A DNA stretch of 64,000 nucleotides from Lentibacillus halodurans (GTDB taxonomy: Bacteria > Bacillota > Bacilli > Bacillales > Amphibacillaceae). Location: positions 1 to 64,000 of the forward strand of contig NZ_FOJW01000017.1 in the NCBI RefSeq assembly GCF_900112045.1. Direction: 5' to 3'. Under the pieces are notes generated by a model. That model made no database searches. It worked only from the letters and a program-made list of their open reading frames with translations, and had not been told where the DNA came from. The translations under genes and the position numbers were made by a program. Each line of letters begins with the position of its first letter. Within the stretch, counting starts at the first letter, position 1. Below are positions 9,721-19,069 of this stretch, piece after piece.

Positions 9721-9763
9721 GTAATCATCCATAGAGTATATTGAAAAAGAAAGGGGCACCATC

Positions 9764-11233
9764 ATGGCAAATCAGGTTCGTGTACGGTATGCGCCGAGTC
9801 CAACGGGGCAATTGCATATTGGAAACGCACGTACAGCTTTATTTAATTATTTATATGCGAAACATTTTGATGGGAAATTGATCATCCGCATAGAGGATAC
9901 AGATGAGAAACGAAATGTCGCCGGCGGGGAAGAAAGCCAGATGATGTATTTGAAATGGCTCGGTATTGAATGGGATGAAGGTGCTGATGTCGGTGGCGAT
10001 TATGGTCCATATCGTCAGATGGAGCGTCTGGAAATCTACCAGCAATATGTTGATCAACTGCTTGAAAAAGGTTTAGCCTACAAGTGCTATATGACCGAAG
10101 AAGAACTGGAGAAAGAGCGTGAACAGCAGCGCGCCAAAGGGCAAGTTCCAAAATATTCCGGTGCTCATCGTCACTTGACAGCAGAACAAATTGAACAATT
10201 TGAACAGGAAGGCCGCAAGCCAAGCATCCGGATGCGTGTCCCTGATAATAAATCCTATACGTTCCGTGATATTGTACGGGGCAATATCACGTTTGAAGCC
10301 AGTGATTTTGGTGACTGGGTGATTGTGAAGAAAAATGGCGCACCGACCTATAATTTCGCTGTTGCTATTGATGACCACCTGATGGGGATTACCGATGTGC
10401 TGCGCGGCGAGGAACATATTTCGAATACACCAAAGCAAATGATGATCTATGAAGCATTTGGCTGGGAGCCGCCAAATTTTGGCCATATGACCCTTATTTT
10501 GAATGAAGAGCGCAAAAAGTTAAGCAAGCGTGACGAACATATCATGCAGTTTATTGAACAATACCGCAATAAAGGTTATTTGCCTGAAGCATTATTTAAC
10601 TTTATAACATTGCTCGGCTGGTCACCAGTTGGCGAGGAAGAAATTTTTAGCAAGGAAAAACTGATTGAGATTTTTGATCCGGAGCGTCTGTCAACGTCAG
10701 CCGCTATTTTTGACCCGCATAAACTGAAGTGGATGAATAATCAATATATTAAAGCGGCAGAGCTTGAAACGGTGATTGAACTGGCAATGCCGCACCTGAT
10801 TGAGGCGGGGAAATTACCCAAAAACATGGATACAGCAACAAGGGAATGGGCTGAGAAGATCATTGCGCTGTACCAGGAGCAATTACGGTACGGGGCAGAG
10901 ATTGTTGAGTTGACAGAGTTGTTTTTCAATGAATCCATCAGTTATGATGAAGGTGCAATGGACGTTCTGCAGCAGGAACAAGTTCCGGAAGTTTTACAGG
11001 TCTTTACGGATAAATTGATCCATTTGGATAGCTTTGAGAAAGATGCCATTAAGCAGCAAATCAAAGCCACCCAAAAAGAAACCGGCCACCGCGGCAAAAG
11101 GCTGTTCATGCCGATCCGCGCTGCGACGACCGGACAAACACACGGCCCGGAACTGCCAATGGCCATTGAACTTTTAGGCAAAGATACCGTTCTGACTCGC
11201 TTGGACGAATTATTAAAACAGCTTGGAGCTTAA
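9764..11233 (+). CDS. gltX: Glutamyl-tRNA synthetase
   Basis: 489 aa class I synthetase. The ATP site motif is HIGN (residues 18-21, in [12 protein letters not shown]) and the second signature is KLSKRD (around 250). In Bacillaceae this enzyme is normally non-discriminating: it charges tRNA-Glu and also mischarges tRNA-Gln for GatCAB. Start ATG after GAAAGGGG. No T-box precedes gltX; its promoter must lie in or near the repeat element upstream. The cysE-cysS T-box begins about 70 bp after the stop. Confidence 0.98.
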   Translation: MANQVRVRYAPSPTGQLHIGNARTALFNYLYAKHFDGKLIIRIEDTDEKRNVAGGEESQMMYLKWLGIEWDEGADVGGDYGPYRQMERLEIYQQYVDQLLEKGLAYKCYMTEEELEKEREQQRAKGQVPKYSGAHRHLTAEQIEQFEQEGRKPSIRMRVPDNKSYTFRDIVRGNITFEASDFGDWVIVKKNGAPTYNFAVAIDDHLMGITDVLRGEEHISNTPKQMMIYEAFGWEPPNFGHMTLILNEERKKLSKRDEHIMQFIEQYRNKGYLPEALFNFITLLGWSPVGEEEIFSKEKLIEIFDPERLSTSAAIFDPHKLKWMNNQYIKAAELETVIELAMPHLIEAGKLPKNMDTATREWAEKIIALYQEQLRYGAEIVELTELFFNESISYDEGAMDVLQQEQVPEVLQVFTDKLIHLDSFEKDAIKQQIKATQKETGHRGKRLFMPIRAATTGQTHGPELPMAIELLGKDTVLTRLDELLKQLGA

Positions 11234-11300
11234 TCATTCACATTTGCGGAGAAATGTAATATAGTAATAACACCATTAAATATCTTCAACATTGAGCGTT

Positions 11301-11541
11301 GACAAGGAGAAGTAAAAAACGATCCTGCTTACCCAGAGAGAATCATCACCGGCTGCAAGTGATTCTAAGCATCGTTTTTGAAATGCACCTTGGAGCCCGT
11401 TATGGAAAGTGAGTATATAACGGCGGCACTCTGCCGTTAACAGAGTATAAGTTGGGAGGAAGGCATTTTTTCTCCAAACAGAGTGGAACCGCGCATAAGC
11501 GTCTCTGTGTAATGATTACACTGGGACGCTTATTTTTTATA
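11301..11541 (+). promoter_or_regulatory. T-box riboswitch, cysteine-specific, for cysE-cysS
   Basis: The conserved T-box AGAGTGGAACCGCG is at 11480-11493, followed by a terminator stem ATAAGCGTC / GACGCTTAT and a T-run (about 11495-11541). Stem I starts at CAAGG (11303-11307) and closes with CCTTG (about 11388-11392). The specifier loop has the AGTA loop-E strand on one side and GAAATGCACC on the other, which reads TGC, a Cys codon. Uncharged tRNA-Cys would stabilise the antiterminator and raise cysE-cysS expression. Confidence 0.93.
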
Positions 11542-11633
11542 ACGTCAGTAAATGATGGGTGACCTTATTAGAAAAAGATACCAGACCTTTTGAAATCAAT
11601 AGAACAGAAACGGAGAGGGGAGGTAACGTCAGG

Positions 11634-12302
11634 ATGGGGATTTTTAAATGGATGAAGGAGGATATGGATGTCGTCTTTGACCAGGACCCTGCAGCAAGGT
11701 CTTATATTGAAGTGTTTTTGACGTACGCCGGACTGCATGCCATATGGTCCCATCGCATTGCACATTTTTTCTTCAACCGTCGCTTGCACTTTATAGCACG
11801 GGTGATTTCACAAATAAGCCGTTTTTTTACCGGTATTGAGATTCATCCCGGTGCAAAAATTGGCCGTAAGCTCTTTATTGACCACGGAATGGGAGTTGTC
11901 ATCGGTGAAACGTGTGAAATCGGTGATAATGTTACCTTGTTCCAAGGGGTGACGCTGGGAGGTACAGGCAAAGAAAAAGGAAAACGTCATCCTACTGTTA
12001 AGGATCATGCCATGATTACAACCGGTGCTAAAGTACTTGGTGACATTACCATTGGCAACAGCTCCAAGGTTGGTGCCGGATCGGTTGTTTTAAAAGACAT
12101 TCCCGATCACTCAACAGTTGTAGGGGTTCCAGGTACAGTTGTCGTCCAAAACGGGGAAAAAATACGCAAAAACCTTGACCATCATAAACTTCCTGACCCT
12201 GTTACCGATCGATGTGAACAGCTGCAGGAAGAGATCGATAGGCTGAAAGAAGAAATTGCAAAGTTAAAGGAAGTGAAGCAGAATGGCGATCACGATCTAT
12301 AA
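11634..12302 (+). CDS. cysE: Serine O-acetyltransferase
   Basis: 222 aa. Transfers acetyl from acetyl-CoA to serine, the first step of cysteine synthesis. Helical N-terminus (about 1-65), then a left-handed beta-helix of hexapeptide repeats with [34 protein letters not shown] and [12 protein letters not shown]; a C-terminal coiled coil ends the protein. Start ATG 11634 follows AGGGGAGG; a longer in-frame ORF begins at 11559 but the extra 25 codons overlap the leader and have no family match. Under the Cys T-box. Overlaps cysS by 20 bp. Confidence 0.96.
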   Translation: MGIFKWMKEDMDVVFDQDPAARSYIEVFLTYAGLHAIWSHRIAHFFFNRRLHFIARVISQISRFFTGIEIHPGAKIGRKLFIDHGMGVVIGETCEIGDNVTLFQGVTLGGTGKEKGKRHPTVKDHAMITTGAKVLGDITIGNSSKVGAGSVVLKDIPDHSTVVGVPGTVVVQNGEKIRKNLDHHKLPDPVTDRCEQLQEEIDRLKEEIAKLKEVKQNGDHDL

Positions 12303-13695
12303 CACATTGACTCAGGAAAAAGAAGCGTTTAAACCACTGGAAGATGGCAAAGTCCGTATGTATGTCTGCGGTCCGACGGTATATAACTATATCCATATCG
12401 GAAATGCCCGGCCCGCTATTGTTTTTGATACTGTCAGACGATATCTCGAATACAGCGGCTATCAAGTCGATTACGTATTAAATTTTACCGATGTAGACGA
12501 CAAGATCATTAAAGCAGCCAATGAATTGAATGAACAGGTGGAGGACGTGGCCAATCGATTTATTGATGCCTACTTAGATGATATAGGAGCTCTTGGTGTC
12601 AAAAAGGCAACCTATAATCCACGCGTTACGGAAACGATGGATGACATCATAAGCTTTATCGCAACCCTGATTGATAAAGGGTATGCCTATGAAGTGGACG
12701 GTGATGTATATTTCAAACCGCGTTCGTTTGACGGGTACGGAAAATTATCACATCAGTCCATCGACGAATTACGAACCGGTGCACGTATCCAAGTCGGCGA
12801 GAAAAAAGAAGATCCGCTCGATTTTGCTTTATGGAAAAAGGCAAAAGATGGTGAAATAGCATGGGATTCACCGTGGGGAGAAGGACGTCCGGGCTGGCAT
12901 ATTGAATGTTCCGCAATGGCCGGGAAATATCTCGGTGAAACCATTGACATCCATGCAGGCGGACAGGATCTGACATTCCCGCATCACGAGAATGAAATTG
13001 CGCAATCAGAAGCCATGACAGGAGAACCGTTTTCTCATTACTGGATGCATAATGGGTATATTAATATAGACAATGAGAAAATGTCCAAATCACTTGGCAA
13101 TTTTGTGCTGACGAAAGATATTATCGCCAAACACGATCCGCAAGTCATCCGGTTTTTCATGCTGAGCGTTCATTACCGGAACCCGATTAATTTTACAGAA
13201 GAACTGCTGCAAGGGGCCAAAAGCAGTCTTGATCGGATCAAAAATGCTTATACCAATCTGGAACATCGCAAGCAAACGAGTACGAATCTGGATAATGCGT
13301 CTGATCAGTGGTTTGAAACAATCAACCAGCTCAACAGTCAATTTGAAGAAGCGATGGATGATGATTTTAATACAGCAAATGCGATTTCGGTTTTATTTGA
13401 GATGACCAAAGAGGCAAACCTGTACCTTGAAGAAAAACATACATCCGTTAATGTCATCAATGCACTCCAGGATAGCATGGAATCTGTGCTTGATGTACTG
13501 GGGGTACAAATAGAACTGGAGGAAGCATTATTGGATGAAGAAATCGAGGCATTGCTCAAAGAGCGGGTTGAAGCCAGAAAAAAACGTGATTTTAACCGGG
13601 CGGATGAAATACGTGATAACCTGAAGGAAAAAAATATTATCTTGGAGGATACCCCTCAAGGTACCCGTTGGAAAAGAGCCGGTCATGAGTCTTGA
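12283..13695 (+). CDS. cysS: Cysteinyl-tRNA synthetase
   Basis: 470 aa class I synthetase. HIGN motif at 38-41 and KMSKS (around 267). Zinc ligands expected from the family are visible: C29 in YVCGPT, the cysteine in GWHIECSAM, and His/Glu in FPHHENE. Overlaps the end of cysE by 20 bp and the start of mrnC by 11 bp, so the genes are translationally coupled. The Cys T-box therefore controls both cysteine synthesis and its charging. Confidence 0.98.
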   Translation: MAITIYNTLTQEKEAFKPLEDGKVRMYVCGPTVYNYIHIGNARPAIVFDTVRRYLEYSGYQVDYVLNFTDVDDKIIKAANELNEQVEDVANRFIDAYLDDIGALGVKKATYNPRVTETMDDIISFIATLIDKGYAYEVDGDVYFKPRSFDGYGKLSHQSIDELRTGARIQVGEKKEDPLDFALWKKAKDGEIAWDSPWGEGRPGWHIECSAMAGKYLGETIDIHAGGQDLTFPHHENEIAQSEAMTGEPFSHYWMHNGYINIDNEKMSKSLGNFVLTKDIIAKHDPQVIRFFMLSVHYRNPINFTEELLQGAKSSLDRIKNAYTNLEHRKQTSTNLDNASDQWFETINQLNSQFEEAMDDDFNTANAISVLFEMTKEANLYLEEKHTSVNVINALQDSMESVLDVLGVQIELEEALLDEEIEALLKERVEARKKRDFNRADEIRDNLKEKNIILEDTPQGTRWKRAGHES

Positions 13696-14083
13696 TGTCA
13701 AACAGCTGAAAAGTCTGGCACTGGCCTATATGGGAGATGCGGTTTATGAAGTCTATGTAAGGGAGCATTTGTTAAAAACCGGAAAAGTAAAACCGGATCA
13801 GCTGCATAAAGAAGCTGTTAATTTTGTATCCGCAAAGGCACAAGCAGCGATTATTTTGCATTGGCTGGATACGAAAAAACTTACCGGTGAAGAGGAGAGC
13901 GTCGTTGCACGTGGCAGAAATGCGAAATCCGGAACTGTCCCCAAAAACACAAGTGTGCAGACGTATCGTTATGGTACAGCGTTTGAGGCGCTTATCGGCT
14001 ACCACCATTTACTTGGAAACCATGAACGGTTAGCTGAACTGTTGAGTGCTGCTGTGGTATTCGTTGAAGGGAGGAAAGGCTAA
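13685..14083 (+). CDS. mrnC: Mini-ribonuclease III
   Basis: 132 aa RNase III catalytic domain without a dsRNA-binding domain. The first metal-binding motif is [16 protein letters not shown] near residue 15; the second acidic site is in [14 protein letters not shown] near residue 105. Mini-III matures 23S rRNA ends in B. subtilis. Start overlaps cysS by 11 bp; rlmB follows after 2 bp. Confidence 0.95.
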   Translation: MSLDVKQLKSLALAYMGDAVYEVYVREHLLKTGKVKPDQLHKEAVNFVSAKAQAAIILHWLDTKKLTGEEESVVARGRNAKSGTVPKNTSVQTYRYGTAFEALIGYHHLLGNHERLAELLSAAVVFVEGRKG

Positions 14084-14085
14084 CA

Positions 14086-14832
14086 ATGGACCAGGAAATG
14101 ATCATCGGAAAGAATCCTGTTATCGAAGCATTAAAATCTGGGAGACCGGTCAATAAAGTGCTCGTATCAGAGCATATGAACAAAGCCTTATACGGGAAAC
14201 TGCAGCATTTGAGCAAAAATGCCGGAACGATTTTGCAGCAAGCACCCAAACATAAACTTGATCAAATGGCATCCGGCAACCATCAGGGTGTTATTGCCTA
14301 CGTTGCCTCCTATGCCTATGCATCCTTGGAAGATTTGTTTTTAAAAGCAGAAAGCCAGCATGAAGCCCCTTTTTTTATTGTGCTGGATCAGCTGGAGGAT
14401 CCGCATAATTTAGGGTCGATACTGCGGACTGCTGATGCCACAGGTGCTCATGGGGTAATAATCCCCAAACGGCGTTCGGTCGGTCTGACGGCGGCGGTTG
14501 CCAAAACAGCTGCAGGGGCATTGGAGCATATTCCGGTTGCCCGGGTTGCCAATATCGCAAACACGATTGATGTGTTAAAAGATCGTCAGGTTTGGGTTGT
14601 GGGAACGGATGCAGATGGTACTGAAGATTATCGTCTGCTTGACGGTGTTCTGCCAGTAGCACTTGTAATAGGCAATGAAGGAAAAGGAATGAGCCGGCTG
14701 GTGAAAGATAAATGTGACTGGACTGTCGGCCTGCCGATGAGAGGCCATGTTTCATCTCTGAATGCATCTGTTGCCTGCAGTCTGCTGTTGTATGAGGTCT
14801 ATCGCAAAAGGTTTCCGGCTGGTGAATCGTGA
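14086..14832 (+). CDS. rlmB: 23S rRNA (guanosine-2'-O)-methyltransferase RlmB
   Basis: 248 aa SpoU/TrmH family. N-terminal substrate-binding domain (about 1-80), then a SPOUT knot domain with the three motifs VLDQLEDPHNLGSILRTADATG, VIGNEGKGMSRLV and PMRGHVSSLNASVACSLLLYE. It would methylate G2251-equivalent in 23S rRNA. Stop overlaps yacP by 4 bp. An alternative is the related TrmH-type paralogue; the context (mrnC-rlmB-yacP-sigH) supports RlmB/YacO. Confidence 0.93.
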   Translation: MDQEMIIGKNPVIEALKSGRPVNKVLVSEHMNKALYGKLQHLSKNAGTILQQAPKHKLDQMASGNHQGVIAYVASYAYASLEDLFLKAESQHEAPFFIVLDQLEDPHNLGSILRTADATGAHGVIIPKRRSVGLTAAVAKTAAGALEHIPVARVANIANTIDVLKDRQVWVVGTDADGTEDYRLLDGVLPVALVIGNEGKGMSRLVKDKCDWTVGLPMRGHVSSLNASVACSLLLYEVYRKRFPAGES

Positions 14833-15341
14833 TGAATGTTTTGGTGGTTGACGGCTATAATATCATTGGTGCATGGGAGGAATTGAAGCGGCTAAAACAA
14901 ACAAGCATTGGACAAGCACGGGATCGTCTGATTGAATTGCTGGCCGAATACCAGGCATATACAGGTATGCGGGTGATTGTGGTATTTGATGCATACTATG
15001 TAAAAGGTATTGAAAGCAAGTTGAAGGAATATCAAGTTGAAATCATTTTTACTAAAGAGGATGAAACCGCTGATGAGTGTATTGAGAGGATTATAAAGGA
15101 ACTGAAAAACGTCATGAATCAAGTTTATGTTGCCACGTCGGATTATGCGGAGCAACGTACCATTTTTGGACGGGGAGCACTAAGGAAATCCGCTCGGGAG
15201 CTGTATATTGAGCTGAATGATATCGATCGGGAAATAGAACAGCAAATAGAAGAACATCAAAAAGTGCAGCCGCAAATTAAAATCCCATTGGACAAAGACG
15301 TTTTAGAAAAATTTGAAAAGTGGCGGCGGGGGGATACATAG
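14829..15341 (+). CDS. yacP: NYN domain ribonuclease (YacP/Rae1 type)
   Basis: 170 aa. PIN-like NYN domain with VVDGYNIIGAW, VIVVFDAYYVKG, a TADECIERII acidic motif and VYVATSDYAEQRTIFGRGA. The B. subtilis orthologue (Rae1) is a ribosome-associated endoribonuclease that enters the A site. ATG overlaps the end of rlmB. Conserved place before sigH. Confidence 0.93.
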   Translation: MMNVLVVDGYNIIGAWEELKRLKQTSIGQARDRLIELLAEYQAYTGMRVIVVFDAYYVKGIESKLKEYQVEIIFTKEDETADECIERIIKELKNVMNQVYVATSDYAEQRTIFGRGALRKSARELYIELNDIDREIEQQIEEHQKVQPQIKIPLDKDVLEKFEKWRRGDT

Positions 15342-15385
15342 CCCTTTGTTCCGCTCTAAATCAGCTAATCTATCTGGATTCTATA

Positions 15386-15415
15386 TTGACTATCAGGAAG
15401 CGCTTACTGTATAAT
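15386..15415 (+). promoter_or_regulatory. Promoter for sigH
   Basis: TTGACT (15386-15391), 18 bp, TATAAT (15410-15415), 40 bp before the sigH start. Good sigma-A match; in B. subtilis the same promoter is repressed by AbrB. Confidence 0.75.
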
Positions 15416-15454
15416 ACGTTTAAATTGACTACAGTGTAGTCGGGGGGTCTTTTT

Positions 15455-16111
15455 TTGGTGAGTGTCAAGCTGGCAGAGACAGGTAATCAAAGCTTCGAAA
15501 CGTTGGATGATGATGAAATTATTCAGTCTATTCATCAAGGGGACAGTCAGGCGCTGGATTTTTTAATCCATAAATATATTCATTATGTGCGGGCAAAAGC
15601 ACGTACGTACTTTATTGTCGGTGCTGACAAGGAAGATATCATTCAAGAGGGGATGATTGGTCTCTATAAGGCGATTCGTGATTATGACGGGGACAAGCTT
15701 TCCTCATTTAAGGCATTTGCCGAACTATGTGTCACTCGACAAATTATTACCGCTATCAAAACCGCTACAAGGCAAAAGCATACACCCCTTAATTCGTATG
15801 TATCACTTGATAAACCAATATATGATGAAGAATCTGACCGTACGCTGCTGGATGTTGTTACGGGTTCAAAAACGTTTGATCCTCAGGAACTGCTGCTCAA
15901 CCGAGAAAAGTTTGTTGACATGGAAGGAAAATTATCAGAATTGCTGAGCGGTTTGGAAAAAGAGGTGCTGCGCCTTTATATGGAAGGATGTACTTATCAG
16001 GAGATTTCGGTCAAATTAAAACGCCATGTTAAATCGATTGATAATGCATTACAGCGTATTAAACGAAAATTGGAGCAGCTGCTGGAAACAAACGAAGCAG
16101 GGACACCATGA
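15455..16111 (+). CDS. sigH: RNA polymerase sigma factor SigH
   Basis: 218 aa sigma-70 family factor for the transition to stationary phase and early sporulation genes. Region 2 reads RAKARTYFIVGADKEDIIQEGMIGLYKAIRDY and the following segment KLSSFKAFAELCVTRQIITAIKTATRQKH is nearly identical to B. subtilis SigH. Region 4 is in the last 60 residues (KEVLRLYMEG...YQEISVKL). Start is TTG 15455 or the next codon GTG 15458, both after GGGGGG; GTG has the better spacing. The gene indicates a spore former or close relative. Confidence 0.97.
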   Translation: MVSVKLAETGNQSFETLDDDEIIQSIHQGDSQALDFLIHKYIHYVRAKARTYFIVGADKEDIIQEGMIGLYKAIRDYDGDKLSSFKAFAELCVTRQIITAIKTATRQKHTPLNSYVSLDKPIYDEESDRTLLDVVTGSKTFDPQELLLNREKFVDMEGKLSELLSGLEKEVLRLYMEGCTYQEISVKLKRHVKSIDNALQRIKRKLEQLLETNEAGTP

Positions 16112-16115
16112 GCCG

Positions 16116-16144
16116 TTGACACATCATTATAAGCGTGCTACATT
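16116..16144 (+). promoter_or_regulatory. Promoter for rpmGB-secE
   Basis: TTGACA (16116-16121), 17 bp, TACATT (16139-16144) with an upstream TGc extended -10. It overlaps the last codons after sigH, so rpmGB and secE need not depend on the sigH promoter. Confidence 0.72.
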
Positions 16145-16180
16145 AATATGAGTGATAAAACCCTGTGATGGGGTGGTACG

Positions 16181-16330
16181 GTGAATAAAAAAATTGTCAT
16201 AGCATGTGCTGAATGTGCAAATAGAAATTATACAACAAGTAAAAATCTATCCAAACAGCCTGAACGATTGGAAGCAAGAAAATACTGCAGAATATGTGGT
16301 CAACATACATGGCACCGCGAGACAAAATAA
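16181..16330 (+). CDS. rpmGB: 50S ribosomal protein L33 (zinc type)
   Basis: 49 aa, GTG start after GGGGTGG. Small zinc ribbon with C9/C12 and C36/C39, reading KIVIACAEC at the N-terminus and [15 protein letters not shown] at the end. L33 sits near the E site of the 50S subunit. This is the cysteine-containing (C+) paralogue. The position before secE is conserved in Bacilli. Confidence 0.95.
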   Translation: MNKKIVIACAECANRNYTTSKNLSKQPERLEARKYCRICGQHTWHRETK

Positions 16331-16362
16331 GTGGTATTCTTCGACAGATGGAGGGGATAGAC

Positions 16363-16539
16363 GTGAAAATTGTTAAATTCTTCAAGAATGTTTCGAGAGA
16401 GATGAAAAAGGTCAGCTGGCCAAAGCGTCGCGAATTGACAAGCTATACGATTACGGTATTAACAACAGTAGCGTTTGTGGCAGTGTTTTTTGCCATTATT
16501 GATCTTGGTATTTCACAAATCTTAAATTTATTTTTTTAA
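16363..16539 (+). CDS. secE: Preprotein translocase subunit SecE
   Basis: 58 aa single-span SecE typical of Firmicutes. An amphipathic N-terminus with REMKKVSWPKRREL precedes one transmembrane helix (about 29-55). It clamps SecY in the SecYEG channel. Start GTG 16363 follows GGAGGGGAT; a longer in-frame ORF opens at 16294 inside rpmGB but lacks a ribosome binding site and family support. Confidence 0.95.
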   Translation: MKIVKFFKNVSREMKKVSWPKRRELTSYTITVLTTVAFVAVFFAIIDLGISQILNLFF

Positions 16540-16548
16540 CCGCATTTA

Positions 16549-16628
16549 TTGAATAAATAAGATATAATTATGCTATAATGGAATATGATATATTTCGATT
16601 AAAAAACCCGGGAATGTCGGGTTTTTTA
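16549..16628 (+). promoter_or_regulatory. Promoter and immediate hairpin terminator before nusG
   Basis: TTGAAT (16549-16554) and an extended -10 TGcTATAAT (TATAAT at 16574-16579, 19-bp spacer). About 15 bp after the expected start, AAAAAACCCG / CGGGTTTTTT (16601-16627) forms a short terminator. Transcripts from secE or from this promoter must pass the hairpin to reach nusG, so it may act as an attenuator. Confidence 0.6.
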
Positions 16629-16701
16629 ATATGGCGTGATATTTAAACATGATTTCAGTATGAATAAGGGAGGGAAGGGCAAGTCATTTTGTCCTGTTGA
16701 C

Positions 16702-17235
16702 ATGGAAAAAAACTGGTATGCTATCCATACGTATTCCGGCTATGAAAATAAGGTGAAAACAAACCTGGAAAAACGCGTGGATTCGATGGGTATGGAGGAT
16801 AAAATCTTTCGCGTTCTGGTTCCGGAAAATGAAGAAACGGAAATCAAAAATGGTAGAAAGAAAACGGTTAAGAAGAAATTTTTCCCTGGCTATGTTTTAG
16901 CAGAAATGGTGATGACGGATGATTCATGGTATGTCGTGCGTAATACACCAGGGGTGACAGGATTTGTGGGATCAAGCGGCCACGGAACAAAACCTACACC
17001 ACTGCTGCCTGATGAAATAGAGGCTGTTTTAAAACGCATGGGCATAACCCAACAAGTTACACAAGTTGATTTTGAACTGAAAGAAAATGTACGGGTCACA
17101 GACGGTCCGTTCAGTGAATTCACAGGCACCATTGAACATATTGATGCCGATAAGCAGAAAGTAAAAGTTCATGTGAATATGTTCGGTCGTGAAACCCCTG
17201 TAGAATTAGAATTCTCACAGATTGAGAAGCTATAG
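16702..17235 (+). CDS. nusG: Transcription termination/antitermination factor NusG
   Basis: 177 aa. NGN domain (about 1-115, starting MEKNWYAIHTYSGYENKVK) and C-terminal KOW domain (about 125-177, DGPFSEFTGTIEHID). NusG binds RNA polymerase, promotes pausing in Bacilli and links to the ribosome. ATG 16702 is chosen by homology. Its Shine-Dalgarno-like GGGAGGGAAGGG is about 21 bp upstream, unusually far; in-frame alternatives at 16636 and 16660 would add residues with no family match. The next gene lies 450 bp on, past a repeat element. Confidence 0.95.
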   Translation: MEKNWYAIHTYSGYENKVKTNLEKRVDSMGMEDKIFRVLVPENEETEIKNGRKKTVKKKFFPGYVLAEMVMTDDSWYVVRNTPGVTGFVGSSGHGTKPTPLLPDEIEAVLKRMGITQQVTQVDFELKENVRVTDGPFSEFTGTIEHIDADKQKVKVHVNMFGRETPVELEFSQIEKL

Positions 17236-17267
17236 AACCTGGAAGGCCACAGGTTAATCTAATAGAT

Positions 17268-17531
17268 AGGCTGTTTCAAAAAAGTTTGTTACTAAATAGA
17301 ATGAACCAGCAGAGGGAAAAAACGAGCTAATCGAGACCTCGCAGTGTGGTACGAACGAGGAGGCTCAATGGTTCGTCCGCGGAAAGCTACGAGTGACACA
17401 TCCATCGAGTAAGTTGCGAGTTGCGAGGACCGTATGTGTCGCTGAAACACCTTGTAACGCGACGAGGGACCAGCATATTTTCATCAACGCACTCATGAAA
17501 AAACGACAATCTTTAATAAAAGAGCCAGCCT
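17268..17531 (+). repeat. MITE-like repeat, copy B
   Basis: 264 bp bounded by imperfect terminal inverted repeats: AGGCTGTTTC at the left and GAGCCAGCCT at the right. It shares GAGGAGGCTCAATGGTTCG, CGCGGAAAG and CGAGTAAGTTGCGAGTTG with copy C at 48923 and weaker blocks with copy A at 9326. No coding capacity. It separates nusG from the rplK promoter. Confidence 0.8.
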
Positions 17532-17556
17532 AAAAGATAAAATTTCATACAAAACC

Positions 17557-17585
17557 TTGCATAATTTGCTCATACATGCTAAAAT
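17557..17585 (+). promoter_or_regulatory. Promoter for rplK-rplA
   Basis: TTGCAT (17557-17562), 17 bp, TAAAAT (17580-17585) with TGc extended -10 just upstream. It begins about 25 bp after the repeat element, so rplK has its own promoter. Confidence 0.75.
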
Positions 17586-17602
17586 TCTTTTGTTATTTAC
17601 CT

Positions 17603-17660
17603 CCCCGACAAAGAGCGGGGTTGGTATTGCTGAGTGGGAGGGGAATAACCCTATTACCAC
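17603..17660 (+). promoter_or_regulatory. rplK leader hairpins, candidate L1 or L11 autoregulatory site
   Basis: CCCCG / CGGGG hairpin (17603-17620) followed by GTGGGAGGGG...CCC...CCAC (17634-17660). The second hairpin recurs before rplA (18262-18288) with the same frame GTGGGAGG, a CC pair and a terminal CCAC after an A-rich bulge. L1 is known to repress the L11 operon by binding its mRNA in other bacteria; assignment here is inference. Confidence 0.45.
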
Positions 17661-17687
17661 ATCACGGACTTTAAGGAGGTGTGTCTC

Positions 17688-18113
17688 GTGGCTAAAAAAG
17701 TAATTAAAGTTGTTAAATTACAGATTGAAGCTGGTAAAGCCAATCCGGCACCGCCAGTAGGACCTGCGTTGGGCCAGGCTGGTGTGAATATCATGGGATT
17801 CTGTAAGGAATTTAACGCACGTACGCAAGATCAGGCTGGTATGATTATACCTGTTGAAATTACGGTGTTTGAAGACCGTTCATTTACATTTATTACGAAA
17901 ACTCCGCCTGCCGCTGTATTACTGAAGAAGGCAGCCGGGATTGAAACTGCATCAGGTGAACCGAACCGTAATAAAGTTGCCTCGGTTAAACGTGATCAAG
18001 TGCAGGAGATTGCGGAAACGAAGATGCCTGATTTGAATGCGGCTGATCTGGATGCTGCAATGCGCATGGTTGAGGGAACCGCACGCAGTATGGGCATTTC
18101 AATCGAAGACTAA
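17688..18113 (+). CDS. rplK: 50S ribosomal protein L11
   Basis: 141 aa. N-terminal [25 protein letters not shown] is the proline-rich hinge that contacts thiostrepton; the C-terminal domain (about 72-141) binds the 23S GTPase-associated centre. GTG start at 17688 after AAGGAGGTG; an earlier in-frame GTG at 17679 overlaps the ribosome binding site and is unlikely. Confidence 0.98.
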   Translation: MAKKVIKVVKLQIEAGKANPAPPVGPALGQAGVNIMGFCKEFNARTQDQAGMIIPVEITVFEDRSFTFITKTPPAAVLLKKAAGIETASGEPNRNKVASVKRDQVQEIAETKMPDLNAADLDAAMRMVEGTARSMGISIED

Positions 18114-18261
18114 TGCCGATTTGAACAAGAATAGATACAGGTTGCGTTAATGGGTTCCATATTCGCAACTTTTTTCATGGAAAATGCATGAGCGTTCTGT
18201 TCAAAAAGGCGGACCGGCGGTTGCGGCCAGCATTTTGAACAACGCTGTCAGCATTTTTCTA

Positions 18262-18288
18262 GTGGGAGGTCTTACCGCTAAAAACCAC
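18262..18288 (+). promoter_or_regulatory. Hairpin before rplA, twin of the rplK leader hairpin
   Basis: GTGGGAGG, TCTTA, CC, GCTAAAAA, CCAC. Same architecture as 17634-17660, and placed directly before the rplA ribosome binding site. Likely a protein-binding site for translational feedback; not shown. Confidence 0.4.
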
Positions 18289-18307
18289 AACCTGAGGAGG
18301 AAGTAAA

Positions 18308-19003
18308 ATGGCAAAAAGAAGTAAAAGATATCAGGAAGCTTCGAAGCTTGTTGACCGTTCAAAAGCATATGAAGCTGAAGAGGCAGTAGCTTTGCTGAAA
18401 GAAACTGCCAAAGCAAAATTTGATGAAACAGTTGAAGCTGCGTTCCGTCTGGGTGTTGACCCTAAAAAAGCTGATCAGCAGATTCGCGGTGCAATGGTGC
18501 TGCCGCACGGAACTGGTAAAACGCAGCGTGTACTGGTGTTTGCGAAAGGCGATAAGGCGACAGAAGCTGAAAACGCTGGAGCGGATTACGTTGGAGAGCA
18601 AGATCTTATCAACAAGATCAACCAGGGATGGTTTGAATTTGATGTTGTTGTTGCGACACCGGATATGATGGCTGAAGTTGGTAAACTTGGCCGTGTATTA
18701 GGACCAAAAGGACTCATGCCTAACCCTAAAACCGGAACTGTAACATTTGAAATTGAAAAAGCAGTTCATGAAATCAAGGCTGGTAAAGTGGAATATCGCG
18801 TTGACAAATCCGCGAATATCCATGTTCCGCTTGGAAAAATCTCCTTTGACAATGAAAAATTAGTTGAGAACTTTGAGGCTATTGCCGATGCACTTGTGAA
18901 AGCAAAACCACAGGCGGCAAAGGGCGTCTATATGCGTAATGCTTCAATAACTTCAACAATGGGACCTGGAATCAGAGTGGATGTTTCATCTTATCGCAAT
19001 TAG
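18308..19003 (+). CDS. rplA: 50S ribosomal protein L1
   Basis: 231 aa. Two-domain L1 with the conserved [20 protein letters not shown] in domain [20 protein letters not shown] in domain II and MGPGIRVDV at the end. L1 forms the mobile stalk near the E site and in many bacteria represses its own mRNA. ATG after TGAGGAGGAAG. Lies 194 bp after rplK. Confidence 0.98.
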   Translation: MAKRSKRYQEASKLVDRSKAYEAEEAVALLKETAKAKFDETVEAAFRLGVDPKKADQQIRGAMVLPHGTGKTQRVLVFAKGDKATEAENAGADYVGEQDLINKINQGWFEFDVVVATPDMMAEVGKLGRVLGPKGLMPNPKTGTVTFEIEKAVHEIKAGKVEYRVDKSANIHVPLGKISFDNEKLVENFEAIADALVKAKPQAAKGVYMRNASITSTMGPGIRVDVSSYRN

Positions 19004-19069
19004 TCGATAACAGCACTCAAATCAATTCAGGGTTGCGACAGAAGTGACACTTTTAGTTGAACTTACTGG

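Noticed and set aside
9249-9763. T-box before gltX
   Set aside because: No GTGGAACCGCG-type T-box sequence is present in this gap.
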